The notes: generated from the sequence alone by a model not told the origin. Shown: positions 1 to 9,262, numbered from the stretch's first letter. The stretch is DNA of 64,000 bases from Desulfitibacter sp. BRH_c19 (GCA_001515945.1 LOER01000003.1:62001-126000); one strand, 5' to 3'. A program made the numbers and translations.

Positions 1-2
1 GT

Positions 3-1037
3 GTACCTACTCCCCTAAATATAAATCGGGATCCTGATATTTCATACGTAAAAAATGTTATAAAAGAATTAATACAATGGTTAAGACCTGGGCAAATGGT
101 TATCCTTGAAAGCACTACCTATCCAGGTACAACTGAGGAAATAGTACTGCCGCTTTTGGAATCAACTGGATTAAAAGTAGGGAAGGACTTTTTTTTAGTT
201 TATTCACCGGAAAGGGTTGACCCTGGTAACCAGAGGTATACTACAAAAAATACATCTAAAGTGGTAGGTGGAGTAACACCACTATGTCAGGAAGTTGGCT
301 GTTTTTTCTATGTTCAGACAATTACCAATGTGGTGCCTGTTTCATCACCTACTGTGGCTGAGATGACAAAGGTTTTTGAAAACACTTATCGGGCAGTAAA
401 TATTGCACTTGTTAATGAACTGATGATGCTTTGTGACAAAATGAAAATAAATATTTGGGAGATTATTGATGCCGCCAGCACTAAACCTTTTGGTATTCAG
501 GTCTTCTACCCTGGCCCCGGTGTAGGAGGGCACTGTATCCCCATAGACCCATTTTACTTAAGCTGGAAAGCTCGTCAATATGATTTCTCAACCCGCTTTA
601 TAGAGTTAGCGGGTGAAATTAATATTCTAGTTTCTCATTACGTTGTCAGTAAGGTTATCCAGGTACTAAATAGCAAGGGTATGTCTTTGAATGGAGCGAG
701 GATACTTATTTTGGGAGTGGCCTATAAAAAAGACGTAGATGATTACCGTGAGTCTCCTGCTATTAGAATAATTAAGCAATTAACAGATTTCGGTGCCCAG
801 GTCGTATTTTATGACCCATATATAAGATATATAGAAGGAGATGATAGTTTACTTTTAGATGTTAAATGGGTAAGTCTGACGGACAACGAGATTAAAAAAA
901 GTGACTGCATACTTATAGTTACAGATCATTCCATTATTAACTATGGAGAAATAGTGGCTCAAGCTAAAGTTGTAATAGATACTAGGAATGCAACAAAAGC
1001 CGTGCTGAATGACCGCGAAAAGATCATTCTTATCTAG
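3..1037 (+). CDS. wbpA: UDP-N-acetyl-D-glucosamine 6-dehydrogenase (WbpA/WecC family), 5'-partial
   Basis: Cytosolic NAD-dependent dehydrogenase that oxidises C6 of a UDP-HexNAc to the uronic acid, first step toward UDP-ManNAc3NAcA. The frame is open to the window edge: residues before the first ATG (96) read VPTPLNINRDPDISY, typical of this family, so the N-terminal Rossmann part is cut off at the left edge. Visible motifs are ESTTYPGTTEE, the central dimer helix region and VGGHCIPIDP with the catalytic Cys, followed by the C-terminal UDP-binding domain (GVAYKKDVDDYRESPA). The following wbpB-D-E-I type genes favour WbpA over UDP-glucose dehydrogenase. The substrate isomer (GlcNAc versus ManNAc) is inferred from this context. 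Confidence 0.9.
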   Translation, partial: VPTPLNINRDPDISYVKNVIKELIQWLRPGQMVILESTTYPGTTEEIVLPLLESTGLKVGKDFFLVYSPERVDPGNQRYTTKNTSKVVGGVTPLCQEVGCFFYVQTITNVVPVSSPTVAEMTKVFENTYRAVNIALVNELMMLCDKMKINIWEIIDAASTKPFGIQVFYPGPGVGGHCIPIDPFYLSWKARQYDFSTRFIELAGEINILVSHYVVSKVIQVLNSKGMSLNGARILILGVAYKKDVDDYRESPAIRIIKQLTDFGAQVVFYDPYIRYIEGDDSLLLDVKWVSLTDNEIKKSDCILIVTDHSIINYGEIVAQAKVVIDTRNATKAVLNDREKIILI

Positions 1038-1249
1038 ATAAGGTGGTTATAAGAGAATAATAAGTGCTCTATCAGACGAGATAGTAAACATAGGAATTCA
1101 GCGGGGGAAATCTGTAGTTGTTGGAAGTGGAACTAAATCCTAACTGAAGATGCTCAGGAAAATGTTTAACCGTTTGGAAGGTAGATTTATATTCCGGTAA
1201 AATGCTGTATGAAAAAATTAACCGATAATCTGAGCTTGGAGTGATGGTA

Positions 1250-2275
1250 ATGGTAAACTATGGTATTGTCGGCTGCGGACACATTTCTAATAAACATGCC
1301 CTTGGAATACAAGAAATTGAAGATGCCCGGTTAGTGGCAGTATGTGACAATGATATTACGCGTACTGACCCATTTATAGAAAAATACGAGGTAATCCCCT
1401 ATGAAAGGTATAGTGATTTTCTTGCCGATGCTAGGATTGATGCTGTAATTATCTGTACACCTAGCGGACTTCATGGTTCAATTGGAAAACAGGCGGTTCT
1501 TGCTGGCAAACATGTATTAGTAGAGAAGCCCTTTGTATTAGATATTGCTGAAGGAGAGGAATTAGTTGATCTCTGCCGGGTAAAGGGTCTTAAGCTTGGT
1601 GTAGTTCATCCCAACCGTTTCAAATCAGTAGTTAAAGTGCTAAATAATGCTATAGATGAGGGTTGGTTCGGTAAAGTTACCCATGCTAGTGCAGTACTTA
1701 GGTGGAATAGGAGCAACCGGTACTTTCAGGACGCATCTTGGAGGGGAACGCGGGAGCTTGACGGCGGTATTCTTTTCAATCAGGCTATTCATAATATTGA
1801 TTTATTTAACTGGTTAGTAGGGCCCGTTAAGGAGATATTTGCCTATGGTGCAAAAAGGCTTCACGAAATTGAATATGAGGATGTATGTGTTTCTGTTTTA
1901 AAGCTTTCAAGTGGAGCACTAGGTGTATTAGAAGCAGCTATAACTCTATATCCGGAAAACCTGGAGGAAAGTCTTGCTATCTTTGGAACCCAAGGGACAG
2001 CGGTATTAGGCGGCAAATCCTTGTCAAGAGTACTGGAGTGGAAATTTTCATGTTTATCGGAAGAGCAAAGAAAAGAGCAGATAGAAACCCTAAATAGCCA
2101 GGCTGAGTTGAGTGCCTTTGGGCATAGAGAGGTTATACGAGATTTTACGGAAGCAATTAGTGTAAACCAAGAACCGTTGGTTTCCGGTAAGGAAGCGCTC
2201 AATACACTATATCTTATAAAGGCAGTTTATCAATCCATAGAAAGCAAACAGCCAATTAAAATAACTAATTTTTAG
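1250..2275 (+). CDS. wbpB: UDP-GlcNAcA 3-dehydrogenase (WlbA/WbpB, Gfo/Idh/MocA family)
   Basis: Oxidises C3 of UDP-N-acetylglucosaminuronate to the 3-keto sugar, using bound NAD. The N-terminal Rossmann motif YGIVGCGHIS and the VEKPF (EKP) motif are clear. The segment WRGTRELDGGILFNQAIHNI is characteristic of WlbA/WbpB and holds the substrate-binding histidine. About 341 aa, normal for the family. Possible starts are GTG 1241, ATG 1244 and ATG 1250; the TTGGAG at 1235-1240 is best spaced for 1250. About 210 bp separate it from the dehydrogenase; this gap holds only a short open stretch without a recognisable product. The specific function rests on the motif match and on the neighbouring acetyltransferase, aminotransferase and epimerase. 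Confidence 0.9.
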   Translation: MVNYGIVGCGHISNKHALGIQEIEDARLVAVCDNDITRTDPFIEKYEVIPYERYSDFLADARIDAVIICTPSGLHGSIGKQAVLAGKHVLVEKPFVLDIAEGEELVDLCRVKGLKLGVVHPNRFKSVVKVLNNAIDEGWFGKVTHASAVLRWNRSNRYFQDASWRGTRELDGGILFNQAIHNIDLFNWLVGPVKEIFAYGAKRLHEIEYEDVCVSVLKLSSGALGVLEAAITLYPENLEESLAIFGTQGTAVLGGKSLSRVLEWKFSCLSEEQRKEQIETLNSQAELSAFGHREVIRDFTEAISVNQEPLVSGKEALNTLYLIKAVYQSIESKQPIKITNF

Positions 2276-2288
2276 AGAGGTAATGATA

Positions 2289-3035
2289 ATGCAATACATT
2301 AGTTCTAGTGCAAAGATAGGGGAAAATGTGAGTATAGGCTATTTTTCAGTAATTAGTGATAACGTAACAATTGGCTCCAATGTAACCATATTGAATGGGG
2401 TAACCATTTATCAGGGGACAACAATAGCTGAGAATGTTACTATCGAATCAAATGCCGTAATCGGACGTCAGCCAAGACCTGCAAAGACCAGCACTATAAG
2501 AATAACAAATACTCTAATGCCAACTCAAATAGGACTTGGGACTATCGTTGGTGCCGGTGCTGTTATTTATGCCGGTTCTATTACAGGTTCCTACTGTCTT
2601 ATTGGTGATAGGGCAGTAGTTCGTGAAAAATGTACAATAGGTGATTACGTAATAATAGGTACTGGTTCGATAGTAGAGAATGTGGTTGAAATAGGTCAAA
2701 AGACAAAAATCCAGAGTGGTTCTTATATTACCGCATATACCACCATAGGGGAAAGCTGTTTTATTGCACCTATGGTTACGACCCTCAATGATAATTTCAT
2801 GGGCCGTACTCAGGAACGATTTAAGTTTATTAAAGGCGCAGATATTCGAAATGGTGCTAGGGTAGGAGGGGGATCGATAGTACTTCCCGGGATTAAGATT
2901 GCTGAGGAGAGCTTTATTGCTGCAGGTGCAGTCGTAACAAAGGATACCTTGCCCGAGAAGGTTTATAAGGGCTTGCCTGCCCGTGAGTTTAGAGCTGTAC
3001 CAGTTCATGAATTGTTAGAGGGGGAAGGAAATTGA
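2289..3035 (+). CDS. wbpD: UDP-GlcNAc3NA N-acetyltransferase (WbpD/WlbB, left-handed beta-helix)
   Basis: Acetyl-CoA-dependent transferase that acetylates the 3-amino group of UDP-2-acetamido-3-amino-glucuronate. Almost the whole protein (about 248 aa) is built of hexapeptide repeats such as IGENVS, IGSNVT and IGDYVI, which form a left-handed parallel beta-helix trimer. The C-terminal VYKGLPAREFRAVP is usual for sugar N-acyltransferases. ATG 2283 and ATG 2289 are both possible; GAGAGG at 2275-2280 is better spaced for 2289. The gene follows wbpB by a few bases, and its stop overlaps the TTG start of the aminotransferase, so the three are very likely translated together. Exact substrate is inferred from the gene set. 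Confidence 0.85.
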   Translation: MQYISSSAKIGENVSIGYFSVISDNVTIGSNVTILNGVTIYQGTTIAENVTIESNAVIGRQPRPAKTSTIRITNTLMPTQIGLGTIVGAGAVIYAGSITGSYCLIGDRAVVREKCTIGDYVIIGTGSIVENVVEIGQKTKIQSGSYITAYTTIGESCFIAPMVTTLNDNFMGRTQERFKFIKGADIRNGARVGGGSIVLPGIKIAEESFIAAGAVVTKDTLPEKVYKGLPAREFRAVPVHELLEGEGN

Positions 3036-4135
3036 ATATACCTTTAATTAATTTAAAAGCACAATATCTATCAATAAAGGAGGAAATAGATAAGGCCATC
3101 GAAGATGTATTGGCAAGCGGGCAGTATATTCTAGGACCTAATGTTACAGATTTTGAAAGAGAAATAGCTGAATACTGTGGAACTAAGTTTGCAATTGGTG
3201 TAGCTAATGGAACCGATGCTCTGGTATTGTGCTTGGATGCCTACGGCATTGGGCCTGGAGATGAAGTAATAACAAGCCCGTACAGTTTTTTTGCAACAGC
3301 CGAGGCCATTTCCCGTGTGGGGGCAAAGCCAGTATTTGTAGATATTGATGAAGATTGCTATAACATTGATGTTGAAAAAATTAAAAATAAAATAACTAAA
3401 TCCACAAAGGCCATTTTACCTGTACACCTCTTTGGACAGCTTGCTTTAATGGATAAAATTATGGATATCGCAAATTGCAATGATCTTATAGTAATAGAAG
3501 ATGCCTGTCAAGCTATTGGTGCATCCTATAAAGGTCGTAAAGCTGGTTCTTGGGGAAACGCAGGCTGTTTCAGCTTTTTCCCCACAAAGAATTTAGGGGG
3601 GTACGGGGATGGTGGAATGATTACAACTAGTGATGAGGAGTTTGCTGATAGGGTGAAAATACTAAGAGCACACGGCAGCCGGACGAAATACTTTAACGAG
3701 GTTATTGGTTACAATAGCAGACTGGATGAACTGCAGGCTGCAATACTGAGGGTAAAGCTAAAGTATTTAGATGTTTGGAATGAGGCAAGAAAAAAAGGGG
3801 CACAACGTTACAATGATTTTCTAAGTGAATTAGACATTAAGCTTCCACAAGCTGTGAAAGAAGCTGATCACATATATCATCTTTACATTATAAGACATAA
3901 GGAAAGAGAGAAGATTACAAAATCTCTGAAAGAAAGGGGTATTGGTTGCGGTATTTATTATCCTGTGCCTCTGCACCAGCAGACTGCCTATCAAGGATGT
4001 TTTACTAAAGATTTTATGCCAGTAGTTGAAGCTGTTTCACGGGAGACTTTTGCAATACCACTTTTTCCTGAAATGAATGACGAACAGTTTACCTTTGTAG
4101 TAGAGCAGTTGTCCGAAATTCTAAAAAATGTCTAG
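3032..4135 (+). CDS. wbpE: UDP-3-keto-GlcNAcA aminotransferase (WbpE/WlbC, DegT/DnrJ/EryC1 family)
   Basis: PLP-dependent sugar aminotransferase that puts an amino group on C3 of the keto sugar made by the WbpB-type enzyme. The fold-type I signature is present: IEDACQAIGASY around the PLP-binding Asp, and FFPTKNLGGYGDGG containing the Schiff-base Lys. Length 367 aa is normal. The start is TTG at 3032, preceded by a strong GAGGGGGAAGG site (3018-3028) and overlapping the upstream stop (TTGA). No upstream ATG gives the conserved N-terminal IPLINLKAQYLSI. The cluster order makes the WbpE role likely, but DegT enzymes are broad and the amino donor cannot be read from the sequence. Confidence 0.88.
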   Translation: MNIPLINLKAQYLSIKEEIDKAIEDVLASGQYILGPNVTDFEREIAEYCGTKFAIGVANGTDALVLCLDAYGIGPGDEVITSPYSFFATAEAISRVGAKPVFVDIDEDCYNIDVEKIKNKITKSTKAILPVHLFGQLALMDKIMDIANCNDLIVIEDACQAIGASYKGRKAGSWGNAGCFSFFPTKNLGGYGDGGMITTSDEEFADRVKILRAHGSRTKYFNEVIGYNSRLDELQAAILRVKLKYLDVWNEARKKGAQRYNDFLSELDIKLPQAVKEADHIYHLYIIRHKEREKITKSLKERGIGCGIYYPVPLHQQTAYQGCFTKDFMPVVEAVSRETFAIPLFPEMNDEQFTFVVEQLSEILKNV

Positions 4136-4147
4136 TGAGGGTGTAAA

Positions 4148-4903
4148 GTGAAACAAAAGGATTATTCACTTGATATGTATGAGGAGATTTGTAAAGCTTT
4201 AAAGGTCCATAATGTTGTAACAGTTGAACAATATATTTCCAAAGGTACAAATAACCCCATTATCATTCTACGTCACGATGTAGACCGTGAGCATATGAAT
4301 GCACTAGCTATGGCAGAGCTTGAGCATTCATATGGAATTAATTCCACTTACTATTTCCGGTATCCACCAAATAGTAAAATTATATATGCAATAAATAAGC
4401 TGGGACATGAGATTGGCTATCACTATGAGGTCCTGGACAAAGCCAAAGGTGATTACGAGAAGGCCTTAAATATTTTTGAACAAGAGTTAGCTGATTTTCG
4501 AAAATACTCCTCGGTGAAAACAATTTGTATGCATGGCAATCCGCTTACCAATTGGGATGGTAGAGATTTATGGAAATATCATGACTACAAAAAATTTGAT
4601 TTACTTGGGGAAGCGTATCTCTCTTGCACAGATATCCCTATATATTTAACTGATACGGGGAGGAACTGGAAGGGCCAAAACAATGTTAAGGATAAATTCG
4701 GCACGGAAAATCGCAACCCAGGATTAAAAAAAACTGCAGAGCTAATTGACTACTTGAATAAAAATCTACAAGAAAGCTTATACATTAACTGCCACCCTGA
4801 GCGGTGGAGCCCGGGATTTTGGGCATGGCACAGGGCGCTGGTCAGGGACAATTTTTATAATTTCTGCAAGAGGGTACTGAGGAATCTAAATAATAAAATT
4901 TAG
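4148..4903 (+). CDS. NodB-like polysaccharide deacetylase-fold protein
   Basis: Probable carbohydrate deacetylase or relative, 251 aa, starting at GTG 4148. The first conserved block reads IILRHDVDRE (an HDVD variant of the catalytic Asp-Asp motif). A second block, HEIGYHYEV, could supply the metal-binding histidines, and MHGNP and NCHPERW are further conserved-looking histidine sites. There is no signal peptide or membrane segment, so it would act in the cytoplasm or on carrier-linked precursors. It sits directly after the aminotransferase in the same operon. The catalytic pattern differs from classical chitin or peptidoglycan deacetylases, so substrate and even activity are uncertain. Confidence 0.7.
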   Translation: MKQKDYSLDMYEEICKALKVHNVVTVEQYISKGTNNPIIILRHDVDREHMNALAMAELEHSYGINSTYYFRYPPNSKIIYAINKLGHEIGYHYEVLDKAKGDYEKALNIFEQELADFRKYSSVKTICMHGNPLTNWDGRDLWKYHDYKKFDLLGEAYLSCTDIPIYLTDTGRNWKGQNNVKDKFGTENRNPGLKKTAELIDYLNKNLQESLYINCHPERWSPGFWAWHRALVRDNFYNFCKRVLRNLNNKI

Positions 4904-5040
4904 GCAAAACCATAAAAAACCATTTTAATATTTTAGTTTCCGAGAGTTCGAAAAATTAATAATTATTACTCGGGTCAATCTACATGAATAGTCATAAGAT
5001 AAATAAGGTTAAGTTTTCGCCGAAAGGGGTCAAAATAAAG

Positions 5041-6240
5041 ATGGATTGGGATGTAATTATAGTTGGTGGCGGCCCTTCCGGTTGTTTTACCGCAAAGCTG
5101 ATTGCTGAATTAGGATTTAAGGTTGCTATTTTAGAAGAACACGAAAACGTAGGCCAGCCAGTACAATGTGCAGGGTTAATTTCACCAAGGGTCATGGAGT
5201 TAGTTGGGATTACTGAAAACATAATAATAAATAGCCTAACAGATTTAAGGGTCTTTTCACCCCTTGGTAGCAAACTATGTATAAGCAGCAGCTCAAATTA
5301 TGCCTGTGCAATTGACCGGGCTGCGTTCGATAGATGTTTAGCTGTTAAGGCAGAAAAGGCTGGAGCAAATCTGCTTACTGGTGCTAAGGTTTATGGACTT
5401 CAGAGGATAGCAGAAGGTTATAGGGTATCGGTACTTCTAAATAATACTGAAATGACAATGGATACTCGACTTATTGTAGGTGCTGATGGTAGCTTTTCTA
5501 AAGTAGCAAAGTGGCTGGCACTGAAGAATACTAACCCTAGAGCAGTAATGTATGCTGCCGATGTAAAACTCTACTGTCCTGATACCAGTCGTATAGATAT
5601 TTTCTTGGGTCGATCTTTGGCTCCTGGATGGTTTGGTTGGGTTATCCCCTTAGATAAAAATACATGCCGGGTGGGATCAGGCTATGCAATAAAAAGGCAA
5701 AATTGTTCTCCCCAATACTATTTCAAACAAATGGTAAATCAATACCCCCAATATTTTAGTGGTTTTAAGGTTTTAAGGTATACAGGTGGCTCAGTCCCTC
5801 TAGGTCTAATGTCTAAAATTTATACGCAGCATGCTATGTTGGTAGGGGATGCGGCATGTCAGAACAAGCCTATCTCAGGTGGTGGTATTTATTTAGGTCT
5901 GCGAGGAGCATTGTTATGCGCCAAAGTAGCAATAAAGGCGTTACTTGAGGGTGATCTTTCTGAGGAAAGGCTATCACTTTATCAGGTCTTTTGGGAAAAG
6001 GAAATGAAGGATGAAATAGTATGTGGGATGAAACACCGAGAAAGTTTTATGGATATGACCGATGAAGATATGGATTTTATTATAAAGTTTTCAAGGCAAC
6101 CAATTGTAAAAAACATTATTTTAAAGCACGGGGACATCGATTATCCTTCTAAGTTGTCACATAAGCTTTTAAGTTTTAAACCCTGGAATAAACGGTTCTT
6201 TAAGGTGGCTATGAAAGTTGCTGGTTATGACAAAATATAA
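5041..6240 (+). CDS. FAD-dependent oxidoreductase, geranylgeranyl-reductase family
   Basis: Flavoprotein of about 399 aa. It has an N-terminal dinucleotide-binding motif (VIIVGGGPSGCFTAKLI), the QPVQCAGLISPR segment common in geranylgeranyl reductases, and the second FAD motif LVGDAACQNKPISGGG. Family members hydrogenate isoprenoid chains or other lipids. ATG 5041 is chosen because AAAGGGG lies about 10 bases upstream and the Rossmann strand starts there; an in-frame ATG at 4984 has no ribosome site. The location inside a glycan locus, next to a dolichol-phosphate-mannose-synthase-like GT2, suggests a role on a polyprenyl carrier or lipid anchor, but that is speculation. About 80 bp of AT-rich sequence separates it from the deacetylase gene. 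Confidence 0.75.
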   Translation: MDWDVIIVGGGPSGCFTAKLIAELGFKVAILEEHENVGQPVQCAGLISPRVMELVGITENIIINSLTDLRVFSPLGSKLCISSSSNYACAIDRAAFDRCLAVKAEKAGANLLTGAKVYGLQRIAEGYRVSVLLNNTEMTMDTRLIVGADGSFSKVAKWLALKNTNPRAVMYAADVKLYCPDTSRIDIFLGRSLAPGWFGWVIPLDKNTCRVGSGYAIKRQNCSPQYYFKQMVNQYPQYFSGFKVLRYTGGSVPLGLMSKIYTQHAMLVGDAACQNKPISGGGIYLGLRGALLCAKVAIKALLEGDLSEERLSLYQVFWEKEMKDEIVCGMKHRESFMDMTDEDMDFIIKFSRQPIVKNIILKHGDIDYPSKLSHKLLSFKPWNKRFFKVAMKVAGYDKI

Positions 6241-6279
6241 TAAAAGCAGTTTATAAGGGGATAAGAGGAGAGACAGAAA

Positions 6280-7011
6280 ATGTATAAAGGCAAAACAATT
6301 GGGGTGGTAGTCCCTGCATATAACGAAGAATTACTTATTGGTAGAGTTATTGAAACAATGCCTGCCTATGTAGATATGATTTATATAGTGGACGATTGTT
6401 CCTTTGATAATACTGTGGAAACTGTCCAAAATTATATTGATCCCAAGGTAATTTTAATAAGACATTCTACAAATAAAGGTGTAGGCGCTGCAATAGTAAC
6501 AGGTTATAAACAGGCCCTAATTGATAATCTGGATCTAATTGCTGTAATGGCTGGTGACAATCAGATGGACCCAATGGAACTACCTAAGCTCCTTGGTCCC
6601 CTAGTGGAAGGTAAAGCTGATTATTGTAAAGGAGATAGACTGTCCAAGGCCCATTTAACAGTAGGAATGAGTAATTGGAGAAAATTTGGTAACTTCTTAC
6701 TGACAAGACTTACTCGTATTTCCTCAGGCTTCAGGAATCTGCAGGACCCGCAAAATGGTTATACGGTAATGTCACGGGAAAGCTTGCTTAAATTAGATTT
6801 AGATGATATTTACCCAAGGTATGGATACTGTAATGATATTTTAGTAAAGTTAAATGTTTTAGGATTAAGAGTTATGGATGTGCAAATACCTGCTCGATAT
6901 GGTAACGAAAAATCTAAAATAAAGTACGGCAGTTTCATCGGGAAAGTTTCGGTATTACTACTTAGAAACTTTATCTGGCGTATTAAAAAAAAGTACATTT
7001 CACAAGGCTAA
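6280..7011 (+). CDS. Family 2 glycosyltransferase, dolichol-phosphate-mannose-synthase-like
   Basis: Inverting GT-A glycosyltransferase, 243 aa, predicted to move a sugar from a nucleotide donor to a polyprenyl phosphate or growing glycan at the inner membrane face. Motifs: VVVPAYNEELLIGRVI at the N-terminus, IVDDCSFD (first acidic site), and MAGDNQMDP, where the DxD-like triad lies. QDPQNGYTVMS matches the conserved acceptor loop. There is no C-terminal pair of membrane helices, only a basic end. A strong GAGGAGAG site precedes ATG 6280. It stands between the flavoprotein and the epimerase. Donor and acceptor cannot be read from the sequence. Confidence 0.85.
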   Translation: MYKGKTIGVVVPAYNEELLIGRVIETMPAYVDMIYIVDDCSFDNTVETVQNYIDPKVILIRHSTNKGVGAAIVTGYKQALIDNLDLIAVMAGDNQMDPMELPKLLGPLVEGKADYCKGDRLSKAHLTVGMSNWRKFGNFLLTRLTRISSGFRNLQDPQNGYTVMSRESLLKLDLDDIYPRYGYCNDILVKLNVLGLRVMDVQIPARYGNEKSKIKYGSFIGKVSVLLLRNFIWRIKKKYISQG

Positions 7012-7042
7012 AGTTACTAATCACCTAGGGGGCTAAGGAAAA

Positions 7043-8188
7043 ATGAAAGTTATAACCATAGTTGGTGCAAGACCGCAGTTTATTAAGGTAGCCCCTGTAT
7101 CTTTAGAATTGCGGGCAAAGAACATTAAAAACATATTAGTACATACTGGGCAGCACTATGATATGAGAATGTCTGATATTTTCTTTAAGGAATTGAATAT
7201 TCCCGAGCCAGATTATCATCTAGGGGTAGGTTCGGGAAGCCATGGTACGCAAACCGGGAGGATGCTTCAGGCTATTGAGGTGATTCTTATGAAAGAAAAA
7301 CCTCACTGGGTTTTAGTTTATGGAGATACAAATTCTACACTGGCAGGAGCCCTAGCAGCGGTAAAATTGCGTATCCCGGTAGTCCATATAGAAGCAGGTT
7401 TAAGAAGCTATAACTTTAATGTGCCTGAAGAAATAAATCGGAGGCTTACAGACCACATGTCGAGATTATTACTGTGTCCTACAAAGCAGGCAGTAGATAA
7501 TCTCGACAAGGAAGGGTTTACGAATATTATTGATAATGGTGAATTAATTGACATAAAATCAATAGTCAAATTGCATACAGTGTCAGATCAGCCAGTAACA
7601 ATAAATGTTGGAGATGTTATGTATGACCTTTTAAGAAAAACTGACCATATTATTGATAAGAATAGCATCAAAATACTACATGAGTATAAAATTGAAAAAG
7701 GAGAATATATCCTAGCAACTATCCATCGTGCTGAAAATACTGATTATAAAGAACATCTCGAAAATATCATAAGGGTTCTCTCTTTCTTGGAGTATAGGGT
7801 AATATGGACTCTTCATCCACGGACCAAAAATCGGTTAGAAGAGTTTGATCTAATTAAAGATATTAGTCGCACAGTAAACATTCAAACTATTAATCCGGTA
7901 GGATATAAAGATATGATTTCGCTCCAGAAAAATGCTAAGTTTGTATTTACTGATTCGGGAGGGGTTCAGAAAGAAGCTTACCTATTGGGGGTTCCTTGTT
8001 TAACATGCCGAGATGAAACTGAGTGGACGGAAACTCTTGAATCAGGATGGAATCACCTAATTGGTATAGGGGCATCCCAGTTGAAAAAATGCTTCCCTTT
8101 TGGAACTCCTAGAAATATAAATCATAAAGTATATGGAGATGGATCTGCGGCAAAGCGGATTATTAAAATTTTAATTGAATATGCCTAA
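7043..8188 (+). CDS. wbpI: UDP-N-acetylglucosamine-type 2-epimerase (WbpI/WecB family)
   Basis: Non-hydrolysing 2-epimerase that would invert C2 of UDP-GlcNAc3NAcA to give UDP-ManNAc3NAcA, the last step of the pathway whose other genes lie at 3-4135. Signature motifs: VGARPQFIKVAP, HTGQHYD, GSGSHGTQTGRML, VYGDTNSTLAG, HIEAGLRSYNFNVPEEINRR and TDSGGVQKEAY. Length 381 aa. Oddity: between DNLDKEGF and NVGDVMYD there are roughly 20 more residues than I expect for the family, an AT-rich in-frame insertion near 7520-7605. The WbpI assignment over WecB is from the GSGSHG motif and gene context. Confidence 0.88.
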   Translation: MKVITIVGARPQFIKVAPVSLELRAKNIKNILVHTGQHYDMRMSDIFFKELNIPEPDYHLGVGSGSHGTQTGRMLQAIEVILMKEKPHWVLVYGDTNSTLAGALAAVKLRIPVVHIEAGLRSYNFNVPEEINRRLTDHMSRLLLCPTKQAVDNLDKEGFTNIIDNGELIDIKSIVKLHTVSDQPVTINVGDVMYDLLRKTDHIIDKNSIKILHEYKIEKGEYILATIHRAENTDYKEHLENIIRVLSFLEYRVIWTLHPRTKNRLEEFDLIKDISRTVNIQTINPVGYKDMISLQKNAKFVFTDSGGVQKEAYLLGVPCLTCRDETEWTETLESGWNHLIGIGASQLKKCFPFGTPRNINHKVYGDGSAAKRIIKILIEYA

Positions 8189-8219
8189 CTGGCTAAATTG
8201 TTCCGAAGGGGGCTGGTTT

Positions 8220-9218
8220 ATGCTAGATGATATGAAACTTTATGATAATTTTGTAGATGCTAGTCCGCAGGGTAGTTTATTTCATAAATCCTGGTGGTTA
8301 GATGCGGTAGCACCAGATAAGTATAAGATAGTTTATATAAAGGAAAAGGATAATATTCTAGCAGCATGGCCCCTTGTTCAAAGAAAAATAATGAAAATAA
8401 GCATGATACTAGAGCCGCAGCTTACTCCAATCCTAGGAATTATGTTCGCGCCAAGTTCTAAAAGTAAATATTCTGAAAGTTTATCCGAAGAGATAAGATT
8501 AATAACCAAACTTATTGATATCTTGCCAAAACATTCCTATTTTTATCAGCGCTTTCACAGAGAATTTACAAACTGGCTTCCTTTATACTGGGCTAATTTT
8601 AAACAAACAACAAGGTATACTTATTTAATAGACAATTTATCGAACCTAGATTTAGTATGGGAAAATATTAGATCTAATACGAAAAGGAAAATTAGAAAAG
8701 CTCTTCGGCAGGGCATTAAAGTAGTTACAAATGTAGCTCTAGAGGAGTTTCTTAAGATTAATGAAATGTCGTATAAAAGACAAGGGCTTGTAGTTCCCTA
8801 TTCAAAAGAATATGTAAAAGCAATAGACGCAGCCTGTCAAAAGAATAATGCACGGAAAATATTTTTTGCGATAGACTCTGAATATAAACTCCATGCGGCA
8901 GTTTATATTGTTTATGATAATAGGGTTTCCTATTATTTAATGGGTGGTGCTGATCCAGATTTACGTGCTAGCGATGCACATTATCTAGCATTATGGGAAG
9001 CCATTAAATTCGCTTCTACAGTATCACAAAGTTTTGACTTTGAAGGTTCAATGCATAGCAATATTGAACCAGTTTTTAGGGGGTTTGGGGGTGTGCAGGC
9101 GTCTTATATGGAAATAACACGAGGGAATTGTTTTCTCCATTCGACCTTTACTGCATTAAGATATGCCTGGAGTAGAGGAGGTATCCCCTCTCTAATTTGT
9201 AGCAAGCTCATTAATTAA
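8220..9218 (+). CDS. FemAB/GNAT-like acyl- or aminoacyl-transferase domain protein
   Basis: Protein of about 332 aa with the GNAT-fold arrangement of the FemAB-like acetyltransferase families: an N-terminal half opening with DASPQGSLFHKSWWLDAV, and a C-terminal half with a basic helix (RSNTKRKIRKALRQGIKV) and the YYLMGGADPDLR strand-turn. Such proteins in glycan loci usually add an acyl or amino-acid group to a sugar. The start at ATG 8220 is favoured by AAGGGGG at 8206-8212; an in-frame ATG at 8175 inside the epimerase end has no ribosome site. A second protein of the same general type lies at 11371. Substrate unknown. Confidence 0.7.
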   Translation: MLDDMKLYDNFVDASPQGSLFHKSWWLDAVAPDKYKIVYIKEKDNILAAWPLVQRKIMKISMILEPQLTPILGIMFAPSSKSKYSESLSEEIRLITKLIDILPKHSYFYQRFHREFTNWLPLYWANFKQTTRYTYLIDNLSNLDLVWENIRSNTKRKIRKALRQGIKVVTNVALEEFLKINEMSYKRQGLVVPYSKEYVKAIDAACQKNNARKIFFAIDSEYKLHAAVYIVYDNRVSYYLMGGADPDLRASDAHYLALWEAIKFASTVSQSFDFEGSMHSNIEPVFRGFGGVQASYMEITRGNCFLHSTFTALRYAWSRGGIPSLICSKLIN

Positions 9219-9262
9219 AATATTATTGTTTATGTAAAACTTTTTTGGAGATGAGGGTTTTG

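Noticed and set aside
1038-1240. Open stretch between wbpA and wbpB (ISALSDEIVNIGIQRG)
   Set aside because: Short, no usable start with ribosome site, no recognised product; could be a remnant but unsupported.
7520-7605. Insertion in the epimerase as a second palindromic element
   Set aside because: Only a 7-bp AT-rich inverted match (TATTGAT/ATCAATA) is present, which is expected by chance at this composition.
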